From positions 62,711,628 to 62,775,627 of the forward strand of contig CM077667.1 in assembly GCA_039707655.1 (NCBI GenBank): a stretch of DNA of 64,000 nucleotides, in the 5' to 3' direction. The notes under the pieces are model-generated. The model was not told the origin of the DNA, made no database searches, and worked only from the letters and a program-made list of their open reading frames with translations. The position numbers and the translations under genes were made by a program. This document shows positions 11,355 to 21,799 of the stretch, piece after piece (within the stretch, counting starts at the first letter, position 1; the number at the start of each line of letters is the position of its first letter). The stretch is from Elymus sibiricus. Lineage: Eukaryota; Streptophyta; Magnoliopsida; Poales; Poaceae.

Positions 11355-11566
11355 CACTAGTAGAAAACGGGCCATTAGTCCCGGTTGGGAAGGGCCTTTA
11401 GTCCCGGTTCCCCAACTGGGACTAATGTATAGGGACTAAAGGGTCCAAGCCTTTAGTCCCGGTTGGCTACGAACCGGGACTAAACCCCTGCCACGTGGTC
11501 GGCAGCGGGCGCCAGGGGATGGGGATCTTTAGTCCCGGTTGGTAACACCAACCGGGACTAAAGATT
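11355..11566. repeat. Left subterminal repeats of the CACTA element
   Basis: Multiple copies of TTTAGTCCCGGTTGG and its complement. 11525-11565 is a near-perfect hairpin with 19-bp arms around a 3-base loop. In CACTA elements such arrays are the binding sites for the transposase accessory protein. Confidence 0.9.
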
Positions 11567-11818
11567 TAGGGGCTTTGGGGTTTATGGGTTTAGGTTTTAT
11601 TGTTTATTTTTCCTTTTCATTTTGTGTATTCGATTTAATTCTTTTTCATTTCAAACATATTTTACGCTGCTACATACTATACACGTTATGCATATATAAT
11701 AGAATATCTCGTAGAACCAATCATATACATAGAACTTTTCGTACGACCATGCATACACATATGTACAATTTGGTATATACAATTTCTCCTACAATTTGCA
11801 AATCATTACATGCAGGCA

Positions 11819-14800
11819 TTAGGTGTAATGGTATTCTCCGTCGGGAGATATGACCTGCTCAAGCAAAAAACCCGCAATTTCCACTTGAATTGCTCGTATG
11901 CGGTCCTTTGGTAGGAGCTTATCCCGCATCTCGTGCATCTTTAAAGAAGGAGATCAATATGAACATGTTAGTTGTCTATATATATATATTACATCATGAT
12001 AAAAAAATGTGAATGGTGTTTACGTACCCAAAGATCTCTTGTAGTTTTGATCTTTTCGGTCATAAAGCGAATGTTCTCGCAAACGTAATATGCACATAAA
12101 TTAGTCCCTTGTTCCTGCCTCATGCACTTTACGAGAATATAATTCAATCAGATAATAATCAAGCATGATAATGGTATTGAAACTATACTTAAAGAGATGC
12201 GCGGACGTAGCTAGTACTACTTAAATACCTTGGACTTTCGCCATTTCATCTCCTCTTTCCATTCACCTCTAACATCTTTGGTGAACTTTTTCCAAACCCT
12301 GCCCGGCAAATAAAATGAATAAAGGAGTTACTAATTACTTGATATCAGGAAACGAACTAAAGAGGCCGACATAATGCGTAAATGATTGAAATTACGTGTC
12401 GAGCATCGAATGCAGGCTTCTGTATTCTTCAGGGTCTTTACTTAGTGAGTCCAGTACTTCAACAGTTCCATCGTCAATTCTAATGATTAGCAGGATCCAG
12501 TGGAAGCTACGGACACGATTTGTATAAGCGGGCATGCATAACTCATCAACTACACTTAAGATCGAGTATATATATAAGGTAAAAGTAAGGTAAAAGTAAC
12601 ACTCACTTGAAGTTGTAAGGTAAAAGTATTTCTAGTTTGGTATTTAGGGCCTTCAAAAACCTTAGCAACATTTTCTCCGTGTCTTTAGAGTAAGTAGTTA
12701 ACACCTTTTCATTAACGGTATTTGGGTCAATGAACCCAATGCCATAGACTCCATCTCTTTCCAATTCAAAAATCTTCATTCTGCACAATACCACACAAAA
12801 GAATATAGTGAGGATAATTACAGGCAATGAACGAGCTGAGCTAGAGACTTAATTAAATTACAGAAAGAAATCACTTACAGACAGTAGCAACTGACGATAG
12901 ATTTGTTGAATGCTTTTTGATTGAATAACTGAAAGAATTCTTCATTTTCAATCCACAAATCATTTTCATGGATGTAATGCTCTCGCTTGACTTTCACCAT
13001 GAGGCTCTGTCTCCCGCTCTTTACTTCTCTCATGTAAGTCATGCAAGTTGTGCATTTGCGTTGATAGAAGCTTCTCATCTTCAGGACTCACGAGAGGGTT
13101 CCCGGGGACATATGTCCATGCTAGTTCCTTCGGATCCTCCGGTGGGAATTCCTCGATCTCTAGGAGTTGTTCAACAGTGATACCGATCCCTCTAGCCCTC
13201 TCTCTATCAGCGTCAGTTATTACCACCTTATCGGTACTCACCTTGAGCGGGATGATCGATTGCATTGCCTGTTCTCCGAGCTGGGGAACAGTTTTCCCGC
13301 ATTTACTACTACCGCTCGACTTCTGTTTTTTTGTTTATGATAGGACTTGCTAATAGAGCGTTCATAGTCTGATAGCGGCCTTTTCTCCGCCGGCTTAGCT
13401 GCATTAAAAAAGTGTTGTACGACTTCGTCAGGTATTTTCTCCTTTGGCGGCGGGGGCTGTTTCGGTCCAAAATGGGCCTGCAATTCCTTAGCCACTTGTT
13501 CATCGATTTCCTCGTCAGTTTTCTCGTAAGGTAACTTCTCATAAGCTAACTTCTTTTTGACAGGAGGCTCGGGTTTCTTCTTTTGTGCTCTCTTCCGCTT
13601 TGGAGACGGCGGAGATCGATATCGCGGACTCGCGCTAGGCTCCGTCTCGGATGGATTACGCTGACGCGGCAGAGATCGATATGGCGGACTCGCCCTGCGC
13701 TCCGTCTCGAGGTGGGTTGGAGTCTGCTGACGTGGCGGACTTGGAGGAGGAGTCGGTGGCCTTGGCACCGAGTTTGGAAACACGATGCATTCCTTTTTCC
13801 ATAAAATGAGACAACGAATGGCTTCTCCCAGTGTCCGCTCCCCTTCACCTCCAAGGTAGTCAAGATCTAGTGATTCATATGCCGACACAACTTCATCCAC
13901 CCCGACACGAGCATAGCTAGGTGGAATCGGATTGCCGTGGAAGGTTGCTTCAGGTCCACTCGGTAAAGCAAAGCCGTCCGCCACCTTCATGGATATGTTC
14001 TTCAGTTTCACGTGTAGCTCACAAACTGTCGACTCTAGGATATCATCCACGGGGTAGCGAGCCAGCAGTGCATCATCGGTCGGGACCCCCGTGGAACCCA
14101 CGCTGCTTTTCGGCATAGATGATGGAATGGTACCATCCAATGCTACATCTAGATGCTCCTGCTGCTGAGACGCGCCATGATGGCTAAGTTTGTTGATTTG
14201 CTCCTGCTGCAGCATGTATTTGCATTCCAAGTCCGCGTTCTTTGCTTCTACCATTTGAATCCGATCTACTTCATGCTTCTTCTTTTTCTCACGGCTTCTG
14301 TAACTGTCGTTCCAATCCGCAAATCCTAGAAGCCATGGAACAAGGCCTTTGCCTCGTGTTCGTCCCGGGTGTTCAGGATTCTTGAGGGCGCGTGTAAGCT
14401 CGTCGTTCTCTCTCTCGGGCTGGTACAGACCCATTCGAGCTTCTTCTATTGCTTTAAGTAACTCGTCCGTGGCTTCTTTAAGACTTGTCTGTTCAAGAAC
14501 CTTCCCTGTCTTTGGGTCCAACTTTCCCCCATGTGCATAAAACCAAGTCCTGCACCTGTCGGACCAAGTCTCTGTTTCTGGAGTGACCCCTGCAGCCTTC
14601 ATGTTTCTCTCGGATTCTTCCCACTTAGGCAACCCATACCTGTAGCCACCTGGCCCCAGATGATGGTGCCACATTTTTTTCGGCATTTATCTTGTTTACT
14701 CTCGACCGTTCCTTAGCTGCTTCTGATTCCTTGAACTGCACAAATCTGTCCCAGTCATCTTTTAACTTCGTATATTCTCCTTTGAATTCTGGAGTCTTCT

Positions 14801-15485
14801 TTCCTCCTTTCAAGTAATTGGTCCATAATCTTTTCTTCCAAGTCTGGAATTGTGTGGCCATCTTCTTAAGAGCACACTTCTTGACTTTCTCCCGTTGGAG
14901 ATCTATGAGACCCTCTGGTAGGGTGAAATGTTTCATGAGCGCCTCCCAAAGCAGATCTTTTGCTCTTTCGCTGACAAAAGGAACTCCGCGATCTTTTGGC
15001 TGATTCCATTCTTGAGCGGTGATCGGGATTTGGTCCCTAACGATAACTCCGCATTGACGTATAAATTTGTTTGCATTAATTTTAGGAGCAATCGGTTCGC
15101 CATCTGCTCTGATTTGATCGATGTTGTACTTTATGCCTTCTTTCAACTTTTTTGTCGGGCCACGTTTAACCCTTGTAGAAGATTTGCTCGATCCGGAGGG
15201 CTAAAAGAAGAAAGATTCGTTAATATATACAAATCAATCAATACTTCTGATGATCACCAGAGGGCAAATTAATACCTCGTCGGACTTCTGATGATGGAGA
15301 AAAATTTCTTCGCCATCATTGTCAGCTGGTTCCCCTTCGTCTCTTGGTTGTTCTTCCTCAATTCCCTCACCGGATGGGTTAAGGTATTGTGAGCCATCAT
15401 CTACTTCTTCATTCTCTTCGTTTCCGGAGTGTATCATGTCGTACATGACATTCTCTTGATCACGGTCTCTGTCTCTACCGTCCAT
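11819..15485 (-). pseudogene. CACTA TNP1-like protein with C-terminal Ulp1-type (C48) protease, two frame breaks
   Basis: Seven exons can be traced from splice sites and frame: 15485-15276, 15200-12879, 12780-12607, 12506-12396, 12298-12239, 12114-12028 and 11938-11819 (stop). Exon 1 is acidic. Exon 2 starts with the plant transposase Ptta/En/Spm domain (helical block, then HHHLGPGGYRYGLPKWEESE), followed by a coiled coil, a Pro/Arg-rich linker and a charged region. Exons 3-7 encode a Ulp1/SENP-like cysteine protease, with FHWILL (catalytic His), VLDSL (Asp) and TNLCAYYVC (Cys). The usual G after the Cys is A. Frame breaks lie at T7 runs 14674-14680 and 13326-13332 on the plus strand (A7 in the coding sense). 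They have opposite sign, so the reading frame returns. SUMO-protease-like domains are known in plant CACTA and Mutator elements; the target here is unknown. Confidence 0.8.
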
Positions 15486-15587
15486 AGCATAACTAATCCA
15501 GAACAAATATAATACAATTAGAATGCATTCAATAAGCAAAACCAGAGATATGCAAATCAATACAAGGCAATGCAACAATATGATCAT

Positions 15588-15720
15588 ATAATATCATTAA
15601 TACATCATCGAATAGTATCACTAATACATCTCGAATATAATCATATAATATCACTAATACATCATGGAATATTATCACTAATACATCTCGAATATTATTA
15701 TATAATATCACTAATACAGA
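15588..15720. repeat. 57-bp AT-rich tandem repeat
   Basis: About 2.3 copies of a unit containing AATATCACTAATACATC, lying inside the CACTA element just upstream (in its own orientation) of the TNP1-like gene. Confidence 0.8.
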
Positions 15721-15722
15721 TC

Positions 15723-16016
15723 TAGTTGACGTCTCGCGGCGCAGGCGGTGGACACCCAAAGAGAAGGAACTATGACAGGATCATAGCTCGGGTGAGATCC
15801 CCGAAGAACCTGCCAGGTATTGGAGAACCTGGCGTCCAACGCAGCCATGTAGTGTCGGACGTTCTCGTCCTCCTCCCTGACACGGCGACGTACCACCTCC
15901 GCGGGGGCCGGCTCCCTCTGCACCGACAGTGGTCCACGCGACCGCCACCAAAGAACCTCCGGGTCGACGACGGGACCCTGATTCCTCACCAAGCTGCGCG
16001 CCCCGGAAGGCAGCAC
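15723..16016 (-). CDS. Small GC-rich CACTA ORF of unknown function
   Basis: A minus-strand ORF of about 98 codons with an Arg-rich stretch followed by VRHYMAALDARFSNTWQVL and SHPSYDP. It resembles an accessory segment that I believe recurs in grass CACTA elements between TNP2 and TNP1, but I cannot attach a function. It may be an exon of a larger transcript. No signal peptide or membrane segment is visible. Confidence 0.4.
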
Positions 16017-16260
16017 CTCCCAGTGCTAGCCCGGCAGAGCCCAGTACCGGACATGGCGCCTCTCAAGCAGGTTGTTGCCACCGAGTCGACGAGGAGGATG
16101 CTGGCCGGGCATCGTCGACTCAACGGCTACGCTATGCAACTAAACATTTAAACATCTAAACATCGATCATATATCTGCCTAATATAAAATAGCTAATGCC
16201 TAATAAAAAGTCTCATTTACTAAAACATATTAACATCTAAACCCTAAACATCTAAACATC

Positions 16261-16380
16261 GGCGATCGTCGCCTCCTCCTCATCGGCGATCGTCGCGGAC
16301 TCCTCACCGGCGATCGTCGGGGACTCCTCACCGGCGATCGTCGAGGACTCCTCACCGACGATCGTCGGGGACTCCTCGAT
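16261..16380. repeat. 24-bp minisatellite, five units
   Basis: Five consecutive 24-bp units of the form GGCGATCGTCGGGGACTCCT plus CACC. On the minus strand the unit encodes an eight-residue RSPRRSPV repeat, like an SR-type low-complexity segment. Confidence 0.9.
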
Positions 16381-16439
16381 ATCGCGTCACCGACGATCGA
16401 CAATACTACATTATTTCCAACTAAAACAACTAAAACATC

Positions 16440-16615
16440 AAAAAAACTAAACAACTAAAACATAAAACAACTAAATTAACTAAAACAATATGAACACTTA
16501 ATTAACTAAAACAACTAAAACATAAAAAAACTAAACAACTAAAACATAAAACAAATAAAACAACTAAATTAACTAAAACATTAAAAAAAACTAAACAACT
16601 AAAACATAAAAAATT
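16440..16615. repeat. AACTAAAACA low-complexity repeat
   Basis: Irregular tandem copies of AACTAAAACA-type units inside the CACTA element. Non-coding. Confidence 0.7.
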
Positions 16616-16659
16616 ACTACGGCGACCGCGACGAGGAGAGCTCACCGGGGGGCTGACGA

Positions 16660-16910
16660 GGAGAGCGGCGTGACGGCGACGAGCGGCACCCTGGCGGCGT
16701 CGGGGCAGGGCGACGGCGACGAGCAGCGACGGCGACCGCGACGGCGACGAATGGCAGCCTGGCGACAAGCGGCGACGGCGACGAGCGGCAGCCTGGCGGC
16801 GTCGGGGCGGGGCGACGGCGACGAGCGGCGATGGCGACGAGCGGCGACGGCGTCGGCGACGAGCGGCAGCCTGGCGGCGTCGGGGCAGGGCGTCGGCGTC
16901 GGGGGAGAAT
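16660..16910. repeat. GC-rich GGCGACGAGCGGC minisatellite
   Basis: Repeated blocks of GGCGACGAGCGGCAGCCTGG and GCGTCGGGGC. The open frames on both strands here are by-products of the repeat. Confidence 0.8.
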
Positions 16911-16958
16911 GGGAGAGGTTGGGAAATTTTTCTAAGTGTGTGCTTATATACCCCAGTA

Positions 16959-17119
16959 CCTTTAGTCCCGGTTGGTGGCTCCAACCGGGACTAAAGGACT
17001 ACCCTTTAGTCCCGGTTGGTAGCACCAACCGGGACTAATGGCCCATCTTTTCGGCGGGCCAAATTCCGCGCGGTAAAGGACCTTTAGTCCCGGTTGGTAG
17101 CACCAACCGGGACTAAAGC
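16959..17119. repeat. Internal cluster of CACTA subterminal-type hairpins
   Basis: Three hairpins (16959-16997, 17004-17038, 17082-17118) built from the same TTTAGTCCCGGTTGG arms as the element ends, but located in the middle of the element. They may be the relic of a nested or recombined second element end. Confidence 0.9.
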
Positions 17120-17520
17120 TGTATTTTCTCTTTTTTGTTTTGTTTTGTTTTTCTAATTTCTGTTTTTAGATTTGGATAACTGTTAGAATATTTATAGTTT
17201 TTTAATGAATCTTTTTGCTTTAGGTCAAAACAATTACAAACTTTCTGTTAGTCCCAGTAGTTTTCAAATTTAAATAGTTTAAATTTGAATTCATTTGAAA
17301 TTTGTGTGAAACACTAATTTGTGAATAACTTTAGTTTAAAAATAGATTTTTGAGTGATTGTTTTTCCTGTTGTTTAATATTAGTATGTTTTATCATTATG
17401 TTAAACTTGGGAATTTTTAGGATAATTTAAATATGTGTTTTAATCAAAACCAGATTCTGTTTAACTCTTTTAGTTTTATACCTTCATTTGTTTTAATCAA
17501 AATCACCCAAATTAACTCCA
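17120..17520. other. AT-rich spacer in the CACTA element
   Basis: T-rich sequence without a recognisable ORF or repeat. Confidence 0.5.
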
Positions 17521-18330
17521 GACTTTTTGTGCATTCAATATGCACCATTCTAAGCCACATCTTCAAATTTCAACCCTATATAACTTCATTTGCTATTTTT
17601 CATGCATTTAATGATTTTTTTGAGCTAAATGACCCTGAAATTAAAAAGCACTACAAATGAAATCTAAAAAGGCAGAAACTTGGCATGGTATCCTAATTTC
17701 ACCCACATAGCATGTGCTAAAAAGTTGAGAGGGTTACGGCAAAAACTGGATGCACTTCGTGTACAAACTGGACGATCTCCTTCGAAGTATGAGGGTTTCG
17801 GACGAAAACTCATTTGTTACAAAGGCATTTCATTTTTTTAACTTATTTCAACTCCAGACTTTTTATGCATTCAATATGCACCATTCTAAGCCACATCTTC
17901 AAATTTCAACCCTATCTAACTTCATTTGCTATTTTTCATGCATTTAATGATTGTTTTGAGCTAAATGACCCTGAAATTAAAAAGCACTACAAATGAAATC
18001 TAAAAAGGTAGAAACTTGGCATGGTATCATCATTTCACCCACATAGCATGTGCTAAAAAGTTGAGAGGGTTACGGCAAAAACTGGATGCACTTCGTGTAC
18101 AAACTGGACGATCTCCTTCGAAGTATGAGGGTTTCGGATGAAAACTCATCTGTTACAAAGGCATTTCATTTTTTTAACTTATTTCAACTCCAGACTTTTT
18201 GTGCATTCAATATGCACCATTCTAAGCCACATCTTCAAATTTCACCCACATAGCATGTGCTAAAAACTTGAGAGGGATACAACAAAAACTGGATACACTT
18301 CGTGTACAAACTGGACCATCTCGGCTACTC
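17521..18330. repeat. 336-bp tandem repeat in the CACTA element
   Basis: The start motif GACTTTTTGTGCATTCAATA recurs at 17521, 17857 and 18193, giving an exact 336-bp period. The third copy has an internal deletion and runs out near 18330. Each unit holds short parallel open frames, which explains repeated small frames here. Confidence 0.9.
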
Positions 18331-18363
18331 GCTAGAGAAGAAAAGTGATGACGGTGAAGCCAA

Positions 18364-19746
18364 TCACATCCCAGAGTGGGATCTTGGGGTATAAAACTTT
18401 TTCTTCTCGTGTGTCCCTTGCTTATTGCGCCGTAACCATGGACAATCTTCATCATTTAACAGGATGCTTGGGTCAGTCTTCACTGTGAAGGGAGGAATTT
18501 CATCAAACTTTTCATAATCTGTTGACATGTCTGTCTTGTCCTCCACTCCCACGATGTTTCTTTTCCCTGAAAGAACTATGTGGCGCTTTCGCTCATCGTA
18601 GGATGCATCCGCTTTCTTATCTTTTCTTTTTCTTGGTTTGGTATACATGTCCTGCACATAGAAAACCTGCGCCACATCATTGGCTAGGACGAATGGTTCC
18701 TCTGTGTACCCAAGATTGTTGAGATCCACTGTTGTCATTCCGTACTGCTGGTCTACCATTACCCCTCCTCCAGTCAGATTGACCCATTTGCACCGGAACA
18801 AAGGGACCTTCAAATCACTTCCATAGTCAAGTTCTCATATCTCCTCTATATAACCATAATATGTTTCCTTTTCCCTATTGGTGTTTGCTGCATCGTCAAA
18901 GCGGACACCACTGTTTTGGTTGGTGCTCTTTTTATCTTGGACGATTGTGTAAAATGTATTCCCATTTATCTCGTATCCTTAGAAAGTCAATATAGTCGAA
19001 GATGCACCGCATACCGAGCATGCATTCAAATTCTCGTACTCCTCACCGTGGTAGAGGATGCAGTCATTAGGGCATGCATGTATCTTCTGCACCTCTAATA
19101 CGAGAGGGTAGACAACCTTATTTGCTTCGTATGTACTGTCGGGCAATTCGTTATCCTTTGGAAGCTTCTTTTTCATTATTTTCAGCAACTTTAAAAATCC
19201 CTTGTCAGATAGACCATTCTCTGCTTTCCATTGCAGCAATTCCAGTGTGGTACCGAGCTTTGTGTTGTCATCTTCACAATTTGGGTACAAGCCTTTTTTG
19301 TGATCCTCTAACATGCGCTGCAACTTCAACTTCTCCTTTTCACTTTCGCAGTTTCTCTTTGCATCAGCAATGGCCCGACCAAGATCATCAGCGGGCTCAT
19401 CTGATGCCTCAGCTTCTTCTTCTTCATTCTCTTCCCCCATTGTAGTACCATCATATTCAGGAAACCCAGGATAGTTGTCATCATCCTCTTCTTCTTCATT
19501 CTCTTCCATTATAACCCCTCTTTCTCCGTGCTTGATCCAACAATTATAGCCGGACATGAAACCGGACGTAAAAAGGTGGACGTGAATTTGTTTTGCGCTA
19601 GAGTAAGACTTATCATTCTTACACACACAACATGGACAACACATAAAACCATCCCGCTTGTTTGCCTCAGTCGCACGCAGAAAACTATGCATGCCATTAA
19701 TGAACTGGGGAGAGCGTCGGTCATCGTACATCCATTGCCGGTTCAT
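18364..19746 (-). pseudogene. TNP2 (CACTA) transposase with deleted catalytic core
   Basis: Read on the minus strand from 19746 (MNRQWMYDDRRSPQFI), the N-terminal part has the transposase-associated zinc-binding region (CCPCCVCKN, then H-HLF) and an acidic linker. It runs to ACSVCGAS near 19000. There the Transposase_21 DDE region should begin, but the sequence jumps within a few bases to GYEINGNTFYTIVQDKK, the start of the C-terminal DUF4216-type domain. That domain continues through VPLFRCKWVNLTGGGV to 18364. Roughly the whole catalytic domain is missing. A second lesion, a TGA within EEI-ELDYG near 18836, interrupts the C-terminal part. It cannot encode an active transposase. Confidence 0.85.
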
Positions 19747-19839
19747 CTTCATTACACAAAACACCGAAAAGACCAAATTAATACAAGTTCATACATAAAG
19801 TTCATACACACTTATTCTCATAAAAGAACATACAACTAT

Positions 19840-20287
19840 CTAGCTAAAACATTTAAATGCAACCACAAATGCGATCAAAATCGTAACTAAGGTAACAATT
19901 GATCCAACAGCATAATGATACCAAGCCTCTTTATTAATGTCATATTTTCTAATCTTTCCAATCTTCAAGCGCATTGCATCCATCTTGATCTTGTGATCAT
20001 CGACGACATCGGCAACGTACAACTCCAATTTCATCTTTTCTTCTTCAACTCTTTTTAATTGTCCTTTCAAATCCTCGTTTTCTTTTTCAACTAAATTTAA
20101 CTTCTCGACAATAGGGTCGGTTGGAATTTCCGGTTCAACTACCTCCTAGATAAAAATATGTATGTCAACTTGATGGTCATAATTGTCATTAACACGATCG
20201 AAATGCAACAAATAGTTATAAAAGAGAATATACCACATCCGAATCATAAACCGGACGAGGGCCGACGGGCATGGATACCAAAACCAT
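19840..20287 (-). CDS. Small two-exon CACTA ORF with C-terminal membrane anchor
   Basis: Exon 1 (20287-20234) encodes 18 residues starting MVLVSMPVGPRPVYD. A GT donor at 20233-20232 and a CTAG acceptor ending at 20146 join in phase 0 to exon 2 (20145-19840). The 119-residue product has a charged heptad-like coiled-coil region, then a hydrophobic segment (AVGSIVTLVTILIAFVVAF) and the C-terminal residues KCFS, like a tail-anchored protein. It lies just upstream of TNP2 on the same strand, with 93 bp between its stop and the TNP2 ATG. The function is unknown. The splice sites are my reading and are unproven. Confidence 0.55.
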
Positions 20288-20780
20288 GGCACTATGTATA
20301 ACAAACAATCATACAAGTAAGAAGATTATACAAATAACTATCTAAATCATACAAATAAGATTTTCTTTTATAAAAAGGATAAGAAACAACAAGAGGCTCA
20401 CCAAGGTGGTGCCGGTGACGGGACGGTGCGGGCGATCGACGGTGGTTAGGACGGGGACGGGAAGGCACTAAGTAAACCACACCTACACACATATGCAAAC
20501 TAAGAAGTTAATTTGAGCTCAAATTGCATATAAATCAAAAAAAAACTCCCACATAATTACACCCAAACTAAAACCCACAAATCACTATACTTATAAAGCA
20601 TTGCACGAGCTGATCTAGCAATGAGAGATGAAAGGACAAAGTTGCTAACCTTTGTGAACACTTGGATGAATTGGGGTGCCTCAAATCTTGACAAATCATG
20701 ACAAAAATGAAGGGATGAGCTCGAGAAGAGGAAGAGAAAACAGAGAATGGAGAGGATGAGCTTGGGCTGGAAGAACCATC

Positions 20781-20788
20781 TATATATA
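20781..20788 (-). promoter_or_regulatory. TATA-like box of the CACTA element
   Basis: TATATATA on the minus strand lies just inside the right subterminal repeats and upstream of the small ORF and TNP2. This is the expected location of the element's promoter. Confidence 0.5.
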
Positions 20789-20789
20789 G

Positions 20790-21189
20790 GGACACATTTA
20801 GTCCCGGTTGGTTATACGAACCGGGACTAGAGGTCCATCTCTAGTCCCGGTTGGTGTTACCAACCGGGACTAAAGGGGCTCGCAGGGCCCCAGCCTGCCA
20901 CCACACCTTTAGTCCCGGTTGGTGTTTCGGTTGGTAACACCAACCGGGACTAGAGGTTCCATCTCTAGTCCCGGTTTGTGTTAGAAACCGGGACTAAAGT
21001 GGCTCGCAGGGGCCCCACCCTGCCACCACCCCTTTAGTCCCGGTTGGTAACACCAACCGGGACTAAAGGTTCATCATGAACCGGGACTAATGCCTAGCCT
21101 AATGAACCGGGATTATTGGTGGCATTAGTCCCGGTCCAAAAACCAACTGGGACTAATGCTTCGATTCAAAGGCCTGTTTTCTACTAGTG
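20790..21189. repeat. Right subterminal repeats of the CACTA element
   Basis: Eight or more TAGTCCCGGTT motifs in both orientations, several as hairpins with arms of 15 bp or more, ending at the CACTA terminus. Confidence 0.9.
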
Positions 21190-21260
21190 AGTGCCTTCTA
21201 GACCATTTGTTACATTTCTGGGCCAGCCGACGAACCAGAGCTGGAGGTTGTATAACTACA
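21190..21260 (+). pseudogene. LRK10-like kinase relic, 3' part beyond the CACTA insertion
   Basis: Immediately after the AGT duplication the frame reads VPSRPFVTF, matching the conserved xMPPKPFV tail that closes LRK10-type kinase domains. Together with 11017-11354 it shows that the CACTA element landed inside an already decaying kinase gene, with the C-lobe segment between them lost. Confidence 0.65.
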
Positions 21261-21799
21261 CCGTAATGCCGGTACACGGCTACTCTTGGACATATATACA
21301 TCACCATATCAGGGATGACATGTTTATGCTACATTTGGTCGTGTGCTCAATTAATCAGAACCAGATATTGCACCAGACCATCCAGTAATTTCCTTTTTGA
21401 TCGATGCAGTTGAGCATAGTAGATCCTTGAACATTTCCAGCACACGAATCTAAAAAGAAGTACACTGATGCAGCACATCTCTATGCGTTTTATGGAGCAT
21501 AGCAGCGCAAGGAAACCACACGAAATAAATGGCAACACATTCAGACCTGATCAATTTCAAAACAACACCATCTGACGTCTACTAGATTGCTGCAGAAAGT
21601 TTAGCCAGTCAAAACTCCGGTACACATTCACGGACGGAGAAAGCTTGGCCACCTGCAGGAAACCCATATCCATCTGAATCTACAGGAAATTAATGGGAGC
21701 TTGTCAATCAAACTGTAAAAGCACACACGTGTAGGTATAGGTTTAATTCCACTTGCCAACAAGGAAGCGACAATTTCATCAGAGATAAGCATCATAGCG

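Larger units (their letters stand above)
11355..21189 (-). mobile_element. Complete CACTA transposon with defective TNP2
   Basis: The left end begins CACTAGTAGAAAACGGGCC and the right end, inverted, begins CACTAGTAGAAAACAGGCC. A 3-bp target duplication AGT lies at 11352-11354 and 21190-21192. Genes read on the minus strand, so the element's 5' end is at 21189. Order: subterminal repeats with a TATA-like box, a small membrane-protein ORF, a deleted TNP2 transposase, tandem repeats, a GC-rich ORF, a TNP1-like/Ulp1 protease gene, then subterminal repeats. Because the TNP2 catalytic core is missing, the element could only move with transposase from elsewhere. It sits inside a kinase relic. Confidence 0.95.

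Noticed and set aside
16502..17038. Arg-rich frames of 122 and 160 codons
   Set aside because: By-products of GC-rich minisatellites on both strands.
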